NCBI GenBank assembly: GCA_036768485.1
Contig: JAVLUZ010000547.1
Coordinates: 696,501-760,500, forward strand
DNA length: 64,000 nt
Reading direction: 5' to 3'
From: Mermis nigrescens
Lineage: Eukaryota > Nematoda > Enoplea > Mermithida > Mermithidae
Shown: positions 10,774 to 22,700 of the stretch, one piece after another
Layout of the letters: every line of letters starts with the position of its first letter
Numbering within the stretch: the first letter of the stretch is position 1
Translations under genes and position numbers: made by a program
Notes under the pieces: model-generated
Told to the model about the DNA's origin: nothing
Databases searched by the model: none
What the model saw: the letters and a program-made list of their open reading frames with translations, nothing else

Positions 10774-12357
10774 GAGGGATAACGACGTGCAGAATTTGCG
10801 GCTTTATGCATACAGTTCAATGTAGTTATGGATAAATTCAATGTGCTTACCGTAATCTGCCAGCTTACTATCAGCGAAAATTCCTGAAAGTCATGCTCAA
10901 ACTCACCAAAAGCAAATTTTTTTAGAGATTTTTCAGTGTAAACATATTTGCCGATATTCGTCAAGAATTATATTTCTCCGTCTATGGCGTGTCGACAAAC
11001 ATATCAAAAAGCGCATATCAACAGAGCATTAGTTAAAAAATCTGGACTTCTCGGGTGCTAAAACCATTGTGAAGCAAAACGTGAAATCTGGGATCTGATG
11101 CCAAAATATTTTTGAAGGCCAAAAGTAGCTAAATGTTAGGAGCAAATCGCCATTGCTCGACGTTTCTCATCGAGCTCATCTAGTATCATCAATAAATCGC
11201 AGAAACAAATTCTTAAAATGACATTTTTGAGTATTGCAGGGGCTTTTAAATTTTCAGGGTCATCCATCCAACCAGCAAAAATCTGACTTTGCGGTATGAA
11301 CATGGAAATTGCTTAAAACAATTTTTGACGCTTGTTTAATTCATTAATTTTCTAATGCTTGCATCGATTAAGTATATTTATTGACTTTAATTGTATACCT
11401 ATCCTAGAAGTCTTTTTTATAAGCCAGATTGATAACAGTATTTTAAATGAAATTAAGTTTCATGACTCAGATGAAGGTTGTGGGTTAAAAACAATTTTTT
11501 TGAGCATTTTTTATACAGTTTTCTACAAACATTTAACGAATGTTTTCCCTTCGAAATGAATTACGAGTAAGTACATAACGACTTTGTACTTAATCGTAAT
11601 GCGCCTGAGCACGAGAAATAGATCAGTTGTCTGGGAAGACTCCTAGAATGGAAAAATTAGCAATTTTCGAGCAAAATAAAGCAAAATCAAGAAAAAATGG
11701 ATTAAAAGCTAAAATTTCTGCAAAGCTTCTTTGAATTGACCAGAAACTGTGGTGTAACATCGTCTTTACGCTATTTCAACATTCACGCCAATTTTTGAGT
11801 CAATTTTGGCTCAAATAAACTGTCTGGCTGACCTCCCAGACCGGCCATACTCTGTATTTTCGTTACAACTGTCAAACAATTTTATTTTCTTCGGAGTTAA
11901 AATTGTCTTAAAAATAAGGATAATTGTGGAAATAGCGCAAAACAGTCTTTTTCCCTACTTTTTGGTATTTCACTTGCATTCGCAAACAAAAACAAGGTGT
12001 GATTCTAGTTCTTTTTTAGACATTAGTTGTGCCTCATTGTCAGAATATGTTCATTTTTGTCTTTCTGGAGTGTTGGCACTCAAAACTTCTACACCGACCA
12101 TCATCACACGTTCCCGAATCCCGATTAGTGAGCGAAATTCTACAACCGGCTTTAGATGTATCTTCTGATTAGCGTGTTCAGAGTAAGCATTCAGTCTGAA
12201 CTTTATTTTGTTTATTCCTGCGCAAGTACGTCGACTCCAACAGACATAGCTTTTTACTTTAACATTGTTTTATATTATTGCCATAAAAATCTAAAACGAG
12301 TGTAACTTGATTAAAATTTGATCACAACTATTAGACGCAAGCATCTATTTTAAGCTA
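10774..12357. other. Intergenic region, no gene recognised
   Basis: AT-rich sequence with short open frames only (for example 11806-12168 +), none with a recognisable domain. The piece around 11790-11850, containing TTTTGAGTCAA and CTGGCTGACC, is loosely similar to 41960-42010, suggesting an old dispersed repeat. Confidence 0.35.
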
Positions 12358-14700
12358 TCATAGGTAGCGCGTTAGCGCGTACCTATAATATACTTGGGTA
12401 CCCCCAACACCTGGGCACCCCCCTACAGCTATAACGGGACACTTCTGGAAGGTGCGGTTTTTTTTAAAAGAAAGATAATAAAAAAATTCGCTGCCCGTGT
12501 TTTTTTGTTTTTCTTGAAACTCAAAATTGACTGTGTAAAGAAGGTGTAAAGTTTTTGTGTAACGTTATAACATAGGACAAATTTTGGGACCTTTTTACTG
12601 CGGCATGTGGACAACTGAGTATTGATGACTCGAAGGATTGAACACAATAGGATAATAGAGGGATGAATTCTACAGATGACACTTTTTTGTTTTTTGAAAT
12701 TCGCATTATTTATTGAACGGCAGTGTAAAGAGTGCGAAAATCTGGGGGTGAAAAAGCACTTTTTGGTCGAGTTTTCAACCTTCCTATGTCCGATACTAAC
12801 TCCGGTTATGAGGTTTTTAAAATGTTTTCTGACAGAAATGTAGAGCGGATCAAGGGCTACATTCTGCATATAAGCAAAGTCTTCTATGCTCTATGGTGAG
12901 TTAGATCCTGGGGTTTAAAGTTTGCACTCTAGTGGATGGTGTAAAAAAACGGATTTTAACTAAGATTTCTCTGCCAAATTTTTCCGCTTATGAGTCAGTG
13001 CAAATCGAAGACAGCATTAATAAAGTGCCTCACAGGGGCTAAACATCGCAGCAAACCGCATTTAAAAAAACGCAATATTGAGTTATTTATGGGGGTGTAA
13101 AGTTCGAAATCAGAGGTAAAAAATGGGCTAAAAAACACGTTTTTTCCGAAGTTTGATTGATAAATCATGCCAAATAATTTTTGCAACAGAATTTTGGCAC
13201 ACAGGAATGTACTACGATTTAAAAGCTACAAATTGTACCAAACCGAATTTCTTTAAACTCAATGGGAGTTCGGTACGGAATTTTAAAGTTTACAGTGTTC
13301 TAAATGATGGAAAATACGTTTTTGTTGCGTTTTTGTTCGCCACTTTCTCCGTCCAGAAGTCGGGATAAGTCTAATAGAATAAAAATAAAGTGCTTTATAT
13401 CGGGTGCATGTCAAAGCAAATTGTCTATACATTAATATTTAGCGAGTGTAAAGTCAAAAATTTGGAGTTTTAAATGCGTTTCTGTCTTGTTTTTTCTGCC
13501 TGCTTCTCCGGTTACGAGTCAGGGACACGTTTATCAAGTCTAGAAATGGACCAGGAATCAAATTTGATATGCCAGTCTGGCGCATATGTTTACACTCTAC
13601 GGTGTTGTAAAGTAGTTTACACCAATTGTTAGTTTGCCCATAGAACATTATGTAGACTTAATTTTTTCATAAATATTAATCGTAATATCGGAACAATATC
13701 AAAATTACGAATCTGACTAAAATCTTCTTTACACTAGGTGTTTACATGAAGTTTACACTACATATATATTTATCTTCGTTTTTGAGCATTCCTGAAACCT
13801 AATTTTTTCTTGGAGCCTAGAAGTTTTCAAAGGATCAAATGTGAGACGTCACATAGGCGCGTTTGTTTACATCCAACAGTGATGTAAAGTAGTTTACATT
13901 CATTGTTTATATGTCCTCAGACCATTGTAGAGACATAATTTTTTCATGAATGTTGATCATAATATCCGAGTAATTTTTTACACTGCATGTTAGCCTTTGT
14001 GCTAGAGCATTGCAAAAATCGAAATTTTTCCTGAGATATAAAAATTTACAGGGAATGAAATATATACGTCAATTGGGCGCGCTTGCTTACACTCAGCAGT
14101 ATTGCAAAGTGGTTTAAACCTAATGTTTATTGTCTTTAAAACATTATGGAGACTCATTTTTCCATAAATGTTGAAAGAAATATCGGAGCAATATCAAAAT
14201 TACGAATCCGACTAAAATATTCTTTACGCTATGTGTTTGTGTAAAGTTTACGTTACGTGTTAACCCTAATTCGATAGACTTGCGAGAGACTTTGTAACTG
14301 AAGTCAAGAAATTTTCAAGGATTCATATGTGAGACATCAATTAAGTGAGTTTGTTTACCCTCAAAAGTAATCTAAAGTGATTCAAAAATTATGTTCAAGT
14401 GTCCTTAGATCATTGAAGAGATCTAATTTTGTCTTAAATGGGTTGCATTAAAGTTAAATCTTTCTTAGCCGTGTTTATAATATGTTTCACAAAATCTTGC
14501 ACATGGAGAGCTATCGTTTAATTGATGTAAATTGCCTGCAAAAGTGGTTTAAAATGAACCAGCAATCACACTACTGTGTACAGAAGTCGACAAAGATATA
14601 CAGCTTTATTGTAATCATGTACATTAATAAGCCGTAAACTGTTAGTATTCTCTACACCTAGTAGTTGTGTAAAGTTTGCACTATTCATTTGTTGTTAATA
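12358..14700 (+). repeat. Diverged tandem-repeat tract rich in GTGTAAAG words
   Basis: From 13.4 kb on, landmark strings such as GTTTACACTC..TGTAAAGTAGTTTAC recur near 13572, 13850, 14072 and 14343, giving units of roughly 220-280 bp that have drifted. The segment 12358 to about 13200 is duplicated at 21476-22320, starting with a shared TAGGTAGCG...TATACTTGGGTACCCCC. No coding content was seen. Confidence 0.7.
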
Positions 14701-14837
14701 TGTAGTCTATACTACAAATTTATTTTACTACCAAATCAAAGCGTTAGTGTTCCTTACATTTGATATTTGCGTGAAGTTTTTGAATTTTTGCCGAAAATCT
14801 TTGCCTTCTAATTTACCAACATCCCGCCTTTTCCATT

Positions 14838-14966
14838 TTCTTGAAGTTTAAAATCTTTTATAATTCTCTCATAATTTAATGGTAGGTTTTAACTTTAAGT
14901 TTCTCTTGGTTTACAACTCTCGCTTAGCAAGCTCATTTTTCAAAACTTTTTCATAGTGATCAGATT
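14838..14966 (+). mobile_element. 3' terminal fragment of the Penelope-like element
   Basis: It matches the last 130 bp of the Penelope copies at 49.2-54.7 kb, including TAATTTAATGGTAGGTTTTA and CTCGCTTAGCAAGCTCATTT. It carries only the tail, no reverse transcriptase. It closes the tandem tract and stops about 30 bp before a MITE. Confidence 0.8.
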
Positions 14967-14996
14967 AGTTGCGTTTAGTTTGGAATTGGTGGACGG

Positions 14997-15255
14997 CACA
15001 CCTGGGCGTGGGGGGGGTTTGGGGGTATGCACCCCCAGAAACCAAAATACCCCCCCCAGAAATCAAAATACCCCCCAGAATTCAATTTTTGAAAATTTTT
15101 TTCGTTTTTTCCGCAATTTTTTGATGCCAATGGATAGTGCTTGATGAGAAACGTCGAAAAATGGTGTTTTTATCGCCATACCACCATTTTAAGGCCATTT
15201 TTCGACCTTCAAAAAAATCTTGCACCCCCCAGATTTTTCTTGCTGCCCACGTATG
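14997..15255 (+). mobile_element. hAT-like MITE, family CAYACSTGGGC
   Basis: Starts CACACCTGGGCGTGGGG and ends CTGCCCACGTATG, so the ends form a short imperfect inverted repeat. A perfect 8-bp direct repeat GTGGACGG flanks it (14989-14996, 15256-15263). The body has C-runs and the string ATGCCAATGGATAGTGCTYG, seen in all copies of the family. Confidence 0.85.
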
Positions 15256-15326
15256 GTGGACGGTCGTTATTTTATTACTCGGCTTAAATAAACCAAGTGA
15301 CTATCTTTTGATTATTTTCTTCATCG

Positions 15327-15402
15327 CAAATTCAAACACCCAATTTTCAATTTGAAAATTGACCCAATTTTCAATTTGAAAATTGAAAATTGGGTGTTTT
15401 CA
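15327..15402. repeat. Short AT-rich palindrome
   Basis: Outer arms AAACACCCAATTTTCAATTT and its complement enclose further copies of the same CAATTTTCAATTTGAAAATTG word. A hairpin of about 66 bases is possible. Confidence 0.7.
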
Positions 15403-15707
15403 ATTTCAAAAGTCACAACACATTGTGCTTGTGTATTGATTGAGTGAGGATTTGCAATGTGAATTCGTTGGTTAAATTTTTGTGCTTGATTATAAGTGAA
15501 CTGCACATTAAGAAGAAATAACTTAATGCAGTTTTAATTTGAAAATGGATGGTGTCAATAAGGTTGTCTTGTTTAAAAAGGATAATGCTGATGTTAAGAA
15601 CAATATTGTTTTCCGCGTTCTTGGACTGTTGTCATTATTGTGGCATGTTACTGATTGTGTTTACTGACTGATGTACTGAAATTACGCTAATTAAAAGTAG
15701 TGTACTA

Positions 15708-16463
15708 GCAAAGAAAAATGTTCCGATGGAACAAAAAAGATGAATATACTTGGAATTGTGGATTATTATGGATGTAAAAGGAGGGGACTAGGAAAAATCT
15801 ACCTAAAGTCGGAAAATCTGCTAAAAATCACACTTTCTCTAAGCAACGCAAAAAATCGATGTATATTCTGCGGCCTCTAAACAAGTGTCTTTTTTAAATA
15901 ATGTTCGAAGTTTCAGATAAGAGTGTATAAACGAAATCTATCAAGGTTACTTTTTTAAATTGCTGGCACCTGATTGATAGAAAACTAAGAGGTATTGTAT
16001 TTAAAGTTGTTTTGTTTTATGAGCATTATAGCAAGCAAAGCAGGAGCCGATTGATTAGTGCACACAATCGTTTCGGGCATGCTAGTGTATCTACATTAAG
16101 TCTGTTTCAAGTCAACTTACGTGTTTCCTACTGTTTTTAACCAACCATGTCTTAAATTGTCTTCGATGTTTGCTATTTCATTCAATTGGCTTGGAAGACT
16201 GTTAGTTTACTTAATATCATTTCCCATAGCTACTGCATAGCTAACGTGCTGCTGTTTCAATCATTGTTATGGTTGAATATTTATTTTAATCTGTTGGCCG
16301 CAGAATATACATCGATTTTTTGCGTTGCTTAGAGACAGTGTGATTTTTAGCAGATTTTCCGACTTTAGGTAGATTTTTCCTAGTCCCCTCCTTTTACATC
16401 CATAATAATCCACAATTCCAAGTATATTCATCTTTTTTGTTCCATCGGAGCATTTTTCTTTGC
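15708..16463. mobile_element. MITE with long terminal inverted repeats
   Basis: Arms of about 165 bp (15708-15875 and 16300-16463) differ at only a few positions. The tips are GCAAAGAAAAATG and its complement. The inside has no coding potential. The target duplication is not clear (CTA on the left, TTA on the right). The right half recurs at about 22325-22582. It lies immediately downstream of the PAN/TSR gene's stop codon. Confidence 0.85.
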
Positions 16464-16510
16464 TTAACTACATATGCACGGATATTCAAAATAATATGTA
16501 GATATGTAAA

Positions 16511-16767
16511 TTAAGAGGATTCGGCGCATAGTATTAAACAGTAACGTAATGAAGGCCCATGGCATTCAAATGGATTGCCGAAACACTGACGGGTCTGGAA
16601 TCCAATACGATGTTCATTCTGGCATGGTTGTCGCGCTCTAAAATCATAACATTTCTTGGACCATTTACCCCATGCACCGTAGCGTCCGTCGTATGTTCGA
16701 TCATAGGCCGATGATCGACGTATTTGCACGACATCAAGCTCAGAATCCCGTTCTTCATCTTCCGTGT
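16511..16767 (-). CDS. PAN/TSR gene last exon, TSR-like 2 and stop
   Basis: Acceptor TGTTTTTCATCAG. It begins with an acidic stretch TEDEERDSELD and then GAWGKWSKKCYDFRARQPC, ending LILCAESS and TAA. Six or more cysteines are kept, but the spacing is loose for a TSR. Confidence 0.75.
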
Positions 16768-19700
16768 CTGATGAAAAACATAATAATTTCATTTTTACAT
16801 GCTTTGAATTGTAAGTACACATGAGCGCGGACGGGGGTGGAAGTTTGCACCCCTCAGAAGTTGCAAAATCTCCAGCAGATTACTGTAGACCACACCTGGG
16901 CGTGGGGGTTGGGGAGTATGCACCCCCCCCCCGAGAAACCAAAATACCCCCCAGAAACTAAAATACCCCCCAGAATTCAATTTTTGAATTTTTTTGTTTT
17001 TTTTTCGCAATTTTTTGATGCCAATGGATAGTGCTCGATGAGAAACGTTGAAAAATGGTGTTTTTCTGCCATACCACCATTTTTGAGGCCAATTTTTGAC
17101 CTTTAAAAAATCTTGCACACCGCCACCCAAAATTTCGGTGCTGCCCACGTATGCTGTAGACCCCATAATTCTATTTTTAGTAAAAGTTTTGGCGAGTTCA
17201 CCCAACCAGACCCTCAGAATTTTCTTGCTGCTCATGTATGATTGTAAGGCCAGCTTTCATTCAAGCTTTTGTTCAAGCTTTTGTCGCACCTAACTACTAT
17301 ATTCCTGCAAAACATGGAAGAAAATTTATAGTATTACAAAATTAGGAATTTGCTCAATTAGTGAATAGCTAGAAATTAAGAGAATATTGCTAAATTGTGC
17401 TTATTGAATGGTTATATTCAGCTTTTCCATCAACAATCTCACATTTATTGAGGCTGTTCCCTAGAATTCCCTCGCTGTACCATGACTATGTCCTTACATT
17501 TAAAGCATGGAAATTCTGGGGTCAGACCCAAAAATTTAAAAAGTACCTTTATCGGGCTAAAAACGATCGGTACACAATAAAAACATTGTTTTTTGACGCT
17601 TTGGACAATGCTCGTTCTTTCTAAAACATAAAAACATAAAAAATCTGCAAAAAATTTGAAAAATCGAGTAAATTGAATAAAATGTCATTCAAAAATGTGT
17701 ACATGGCGCATAACACCGAAAATTTGAGACTTTTGAGCCAAAAAATGAGCTAAACGCTTAAAAAGGCATATTTTTATAAATTTTACGAAAAACCGACAAT
17801 TCTGGAGGGGTCGCAGCTATTTTGCACGGGTCAGTAGCCAGTTGAGTGCGGTCAAACTTTCCCAAATCCTCTGAGAACACGTAAGATTATGTCTAAATTG
17901 GTAACAAAAAGAACTATTGTTACGTTATTTAGCGGATTTACAAAATATTATTTATGGATACTAAACGTCGTATGTTAATCGTTAAGTGTGCCAGAGACTA
18001 ATACTGACCCGGCTTGACACAGGGCCTGCTTTCGATCCGTTTAGCTTCGCAAAATTTTGCATCCTTATTGCACGTCCTTGTCCTAATTTGGCGCCCATCG
18101 ACATCTCTATCGCATTGCGACCAGTCAGACCATCTTCCAAGCCCGTCTTCAGCGGCACCTTGATCATTATTTTGCTTACCCTCGTTTTGAGGCAATACAT
18201 CAGCGGCAAAACTTCTTTCAGCTTCGATGACATCCTCTTCTACGGCAAGTTTTTCAGTTTTTTCGTTTTGCGATATCTGCTCGGAACTATCGACAATTTT
18301 TCTTTGAGCGGAATTAATGTCTTTGTTCAATTTGCCTATTTTTTGTCATTTCTGTATGTTTGCCTTGAAATGTGGTTTGATTTGTATTGGCATTCTTTGA
18401 CCCTTTACTGCCAATCGTTTTGGACCTTTTTGTCGTTCGCCTATTATTAGCTTTATGCTGATCCAATGCAAAAGTTCTTGACTGAGGAGTCGGAGCGTCC
18501 TCTTGTCTATCTCCTCGCGCGAGTTGTCGATCTAAGCAATTGTTATTTGATTTTTATGCGATTTTTCGGACGACAAAAAGTGAAGATCAGTGATCTGCTG
18601 TGTTAAGGAATTGAATGATACTGAAACGTGAAACTTTCTGTATTAAATGTTAAGTAATACAAATAGGCTTTCTTATCTGAGCCTTTCTCATCATGAAGAA
18701 CGTTAAAATTTCTACAAACATTAACCTCTTTATCCAACCTCTTTTATTCCATAATCGATTTTTCACATAAAGCATTACAGATAGACGTATACAAATCGAA
18801 ATTATAAGTCTGTGATTCAATTATTCTCATAATAAAATAATTCATCTGTCACGCCCCATCTTATCGTGTAAGAACAAAGAAAAATCGGAAAAGCGCAAAA
18901 TAGAAGGACAAGCACATTAATACAGCTAAAGAAACATCTTTGATGCATAATGAAAAAAGAATAAAGTTCCTATCACATAAATCAATCAGTAATAAAAAAT
19001 TAACATTAACTTAGGGATTACACGGTTCAGTAAATAAAAAAGGGCTTCATTAAGGATTAGTATTACGTAAAAAAGGCTAAAACAAGATTAGAGATGCTAA
19101 AAGGCAAAACGCAAAGGTCTATTTTTATTATTTCGAATGCAGGACCTGAATATATTTCATGAGAATGGAAAATCAAAGAATATGAAAATATGACAGCGAT
19201 AAGTGTTTTAATAAATTATAAAAGTTTTCACCAAATGCTGGTTTTTCTGAATTCTTCTGTTATTCACAAATACTATTAACCCTCCGTTTACCGTGCCCTA
19301 TGCCGGAGGCATAATAAATCACTTTATTGGCATTTTTTCTGTTCTTCCTTATCCATGTGTCAAAAACTTTGTCTAGCCTCGTTTTGGCATCAGTTACATC
19401 ATTTTTAATGGTTTAGCTTGATGAGAAGTTATAGAGTAGTAAAAAATAAACATTTTTTGGCCTATTTACAGTTATATCTTAAAAACTCTAATTAGGAAAA
19501 TTTTATTTCTTTCCAGCTTTGCGACAGAAATATATTTTTTCTTGTTTTTGCATGGATATTAACCAGGCGCCTATTCTTATGCATTGTAATAGTTTTTTAG
19601 TTGTACCTCTTTCAAAAATAATTTTCGCAGAAAATAACATACATGTTTAGAAAGAACATAAAAAATTGCGCTAAATGAAAGTAATAACTGTCACAGCATG

Positions 19701-22700
19701 TAAAGATTGTGATAGCATAATATGGACTAGGAGTTTTTGTTATGATGGTACACTTCGACTGCAAAAACATGATGGTAAACGGAGGGTTAAATCTAGCGTT
19801 AGCAAAAGTCCGACTAAGAACTAGCAAGGACTATAGTCCGGACTAAGTCCTTTAGTCTTGGGACTATAGTCCTAGTCTTTTTTTGGCGGACTAAGTCCGG
19901 TTAGTCCGACCTACCGGACAAAAGTTCTATCTCTTCCACGTTGTGCTGTGCTATCATTTATTCATTTCCTGAAGGTATTAAATTGTATGTCGCGCCCGAC
20001 ATTCCACTTGCGTTTTGCAAGTCTCCTTCTCTTTGGGGAGTGTTGTTTGCGTTTAACGCCTATGTTCACGTTAGTTTTTCTTTTATTGTCTGATTTTCAA
20101 ACTGTGCTCAAAAAGATATGTTTTATTTGTTTGGTGGAGGCGGAAAGAAACAGGTGAGGTTGTCAACTATACAACAGCTAATTAGTTGTCAACTCAACAA
20201 CAGATATAGTTACGTTTACATTATCAATGTTTTTTAATAAAAGTATTGTCCCCAATGTCTGCTGTCATTTTTTTGTGAGAACCTCACAACATAATTGGCT
20301 GTATAAACATAAACAGTGTTATATTTTGGTTTCAAGACTGAATTTTGTGGAATTCAAAAAAAATTTTCATATTTTGGGTTCAAAATCAAATCTTGTTGGA
20401 TTTATACGAAGCATTCAGAGCGCACTTCTATGGATAAATTTATGTGGTCCCATCCCATCCCATTCCATCCCATCCTTTCCAATCTTTCAGATAAAAACCG
20501 TCACAATTTAAGCGATGAGCGTATTGAAATGGTAATTTTTTTGAAGTTTAACTCTGAACTGTTTGGCCAGTAATATTTGCTATTTTTCACTTGAATCTGA
20601 GTAAAGTTTGTTACAAAATGTATTTATAGTAGCGTCTATAATATATATGTATGCATTGATGATAAAGTTCTTTTCATTGACTATTGAATCAGATCTGAAC
20701 AGAAAAGCACTAGAAAGTGAATACCACCATGTAGTAGGTACCAGCATTGTTCTCTGATTTTTTAACGAAAAGCCTGTCTAGATATGTTTTTCCTGCATAA
20801 TGATACTGTTTTTTTATCAAGGACCCGGACTATAGTACTGATCCGAAGCAGTCCGGACTAAAACCTGGACTATAGTCCGGAAAGTCCTTTTTTGCGGACT
20901 TTTGCCAACGCTAGTTAAATCACATTACGAGTATAGGGAAGATTAGTATGTATGTCCTAGCTTAGCTTAAGATCATCTCATACTGACGTCAACTTTAACT
21001 CTAGTTATTTAAATTGGTACCTTGTTTCCTGTTCCTTTGGTCACAACCGCTTTCCACATAGATAACTTTCTCTTTTTTCTCTTCAACAACTCCCGTTACC
21101 AAATTCTCTGCAACGCCATTATTCAAAATGCATTCGCCCACTTCGTAGAAGTACATTACGGACTAAAAAATTACACCATTCAACTTTTGTCGATTTAAGG
21201 AAAACAAAACATCGATTCATGTCCTTACTTTGCACAAGCCGTTTTGCTCCAAGCAAGCCTGCAAACAAATATGCAGACTTTTTGTTTTAACTGTATTGAA
21301 GGCTAAACCGCGAACTGTAACTTGATCCACTCTTGTAAATTTGGCTTCGCTGCAGCCCATTGCGATATTTTCTTAAGAAAAATTAAAGCCGATAAAAGAA
21401 TGTGGTTACCTAGAGCGGAACGAATGACCGAACCACTGGTCCTGCCTAAAGTATATACTACTTGCAATCATTTTCATAGGTAGCGTGTACCTATAGTATA
21501 CTTGGGTACCCCCAACATATGAGCCCCCTACAGCTACAACGCGACACATCTGGGAAGTGCGGTTTTTTTAAAATATGGATAATAAAAAAATTCGCTGTAT
21601 TTATTTTTTGTTTTCCTTTATACTCAATTTCCAATGTGTTAAGAGCGTGTAAAGTTTTTGCGTAACGTTATAACATATACCAACCTGTGACGGTTTTTTT
21701 GCCCAGCTTGTACCAAATCAGTGTAAATGCCTCAATTTAATGGTATAAAATTGTAGAAAGCAAAATTCTCTAGATGTGTCTTTTTTTGTTTTTGTTTTTT
21801 TTAATTTCACATTATTTCTTGAGAGGAAGTTGAAAGAGTATGAAAATTTGCGAGTGTAAAGACAGATTTTTGTTCTTTTTTGCCTTCTTGATGTCTGCAA
21901 CAACTCCGGTTTTGAGTCCCAAAAAATTTTTTCTGACAGAAATGTACTATGGCTTCAGCGCTACTTTTTGCTTACCAGCAAAGTGTTTTACAATCAGTAC
22001 GGAGTTAGATCTAGGGGTTTAAACTTTACACTGTAGTGGACTACATTGTAGTGGACGGTGTAAATGACAGGTTTTGTCTGAGATTTCTCCGCCAACTTCT
22101 GCGGTTACAAGTCGGGATAAATTGAATGAAAAAATAAAGTACGTTCTAAGGGCTACATGTCGCAACAAGCCACGTTTAAAGATGCCAATATTGAGTTACT
22201 CATAGAGGTGTAAAGTTCAAAATCAGTGGTGTAACATTGGGCGAAAAACACATTTTCTTCCTTTTTTGATTGGTCAATATCTCAAATATTTTGCGGAATA
22301 GAAGTTTTCCAAACGCAAACGTACTTCCCCATACCTACTGCATAGCTAACTTGCCACTTTTTCAATCAATTTTTGGTTTAATACTTTATTTCGATCTGCA
22401 GGCCGCAAACATACGAGTACTTCGATTTTTGCGTTGCACAGAGAAAATCTGATTTTTAACAGATTTAACGACTTTAGGCATATACATAGGTAGCTTTTTC
22501 CTATTCTCTCCTTTTATATCCTTAATAAACCGTAATCCCAAGTATATTCGTCTTTTTGTTCCATCGGAGCATTTTTCTTTGCTATATCAGTCTATTCATA
22601 ATTTTACTCAAAATTTATGCGCGAAGTTATGTGAAACAGAGTATAGAGGGGAGGCTGGGGATGGCGGCTACCACACGTGGGCGTGGGGGGTTGTGGGTAT

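Noticed and set aside
19948..20573. Open frames inside the hAT element as transposase
   Set aside because: No BED finger or hAT dimerisation motif is visible; hydrophobic, low-complexity translations.
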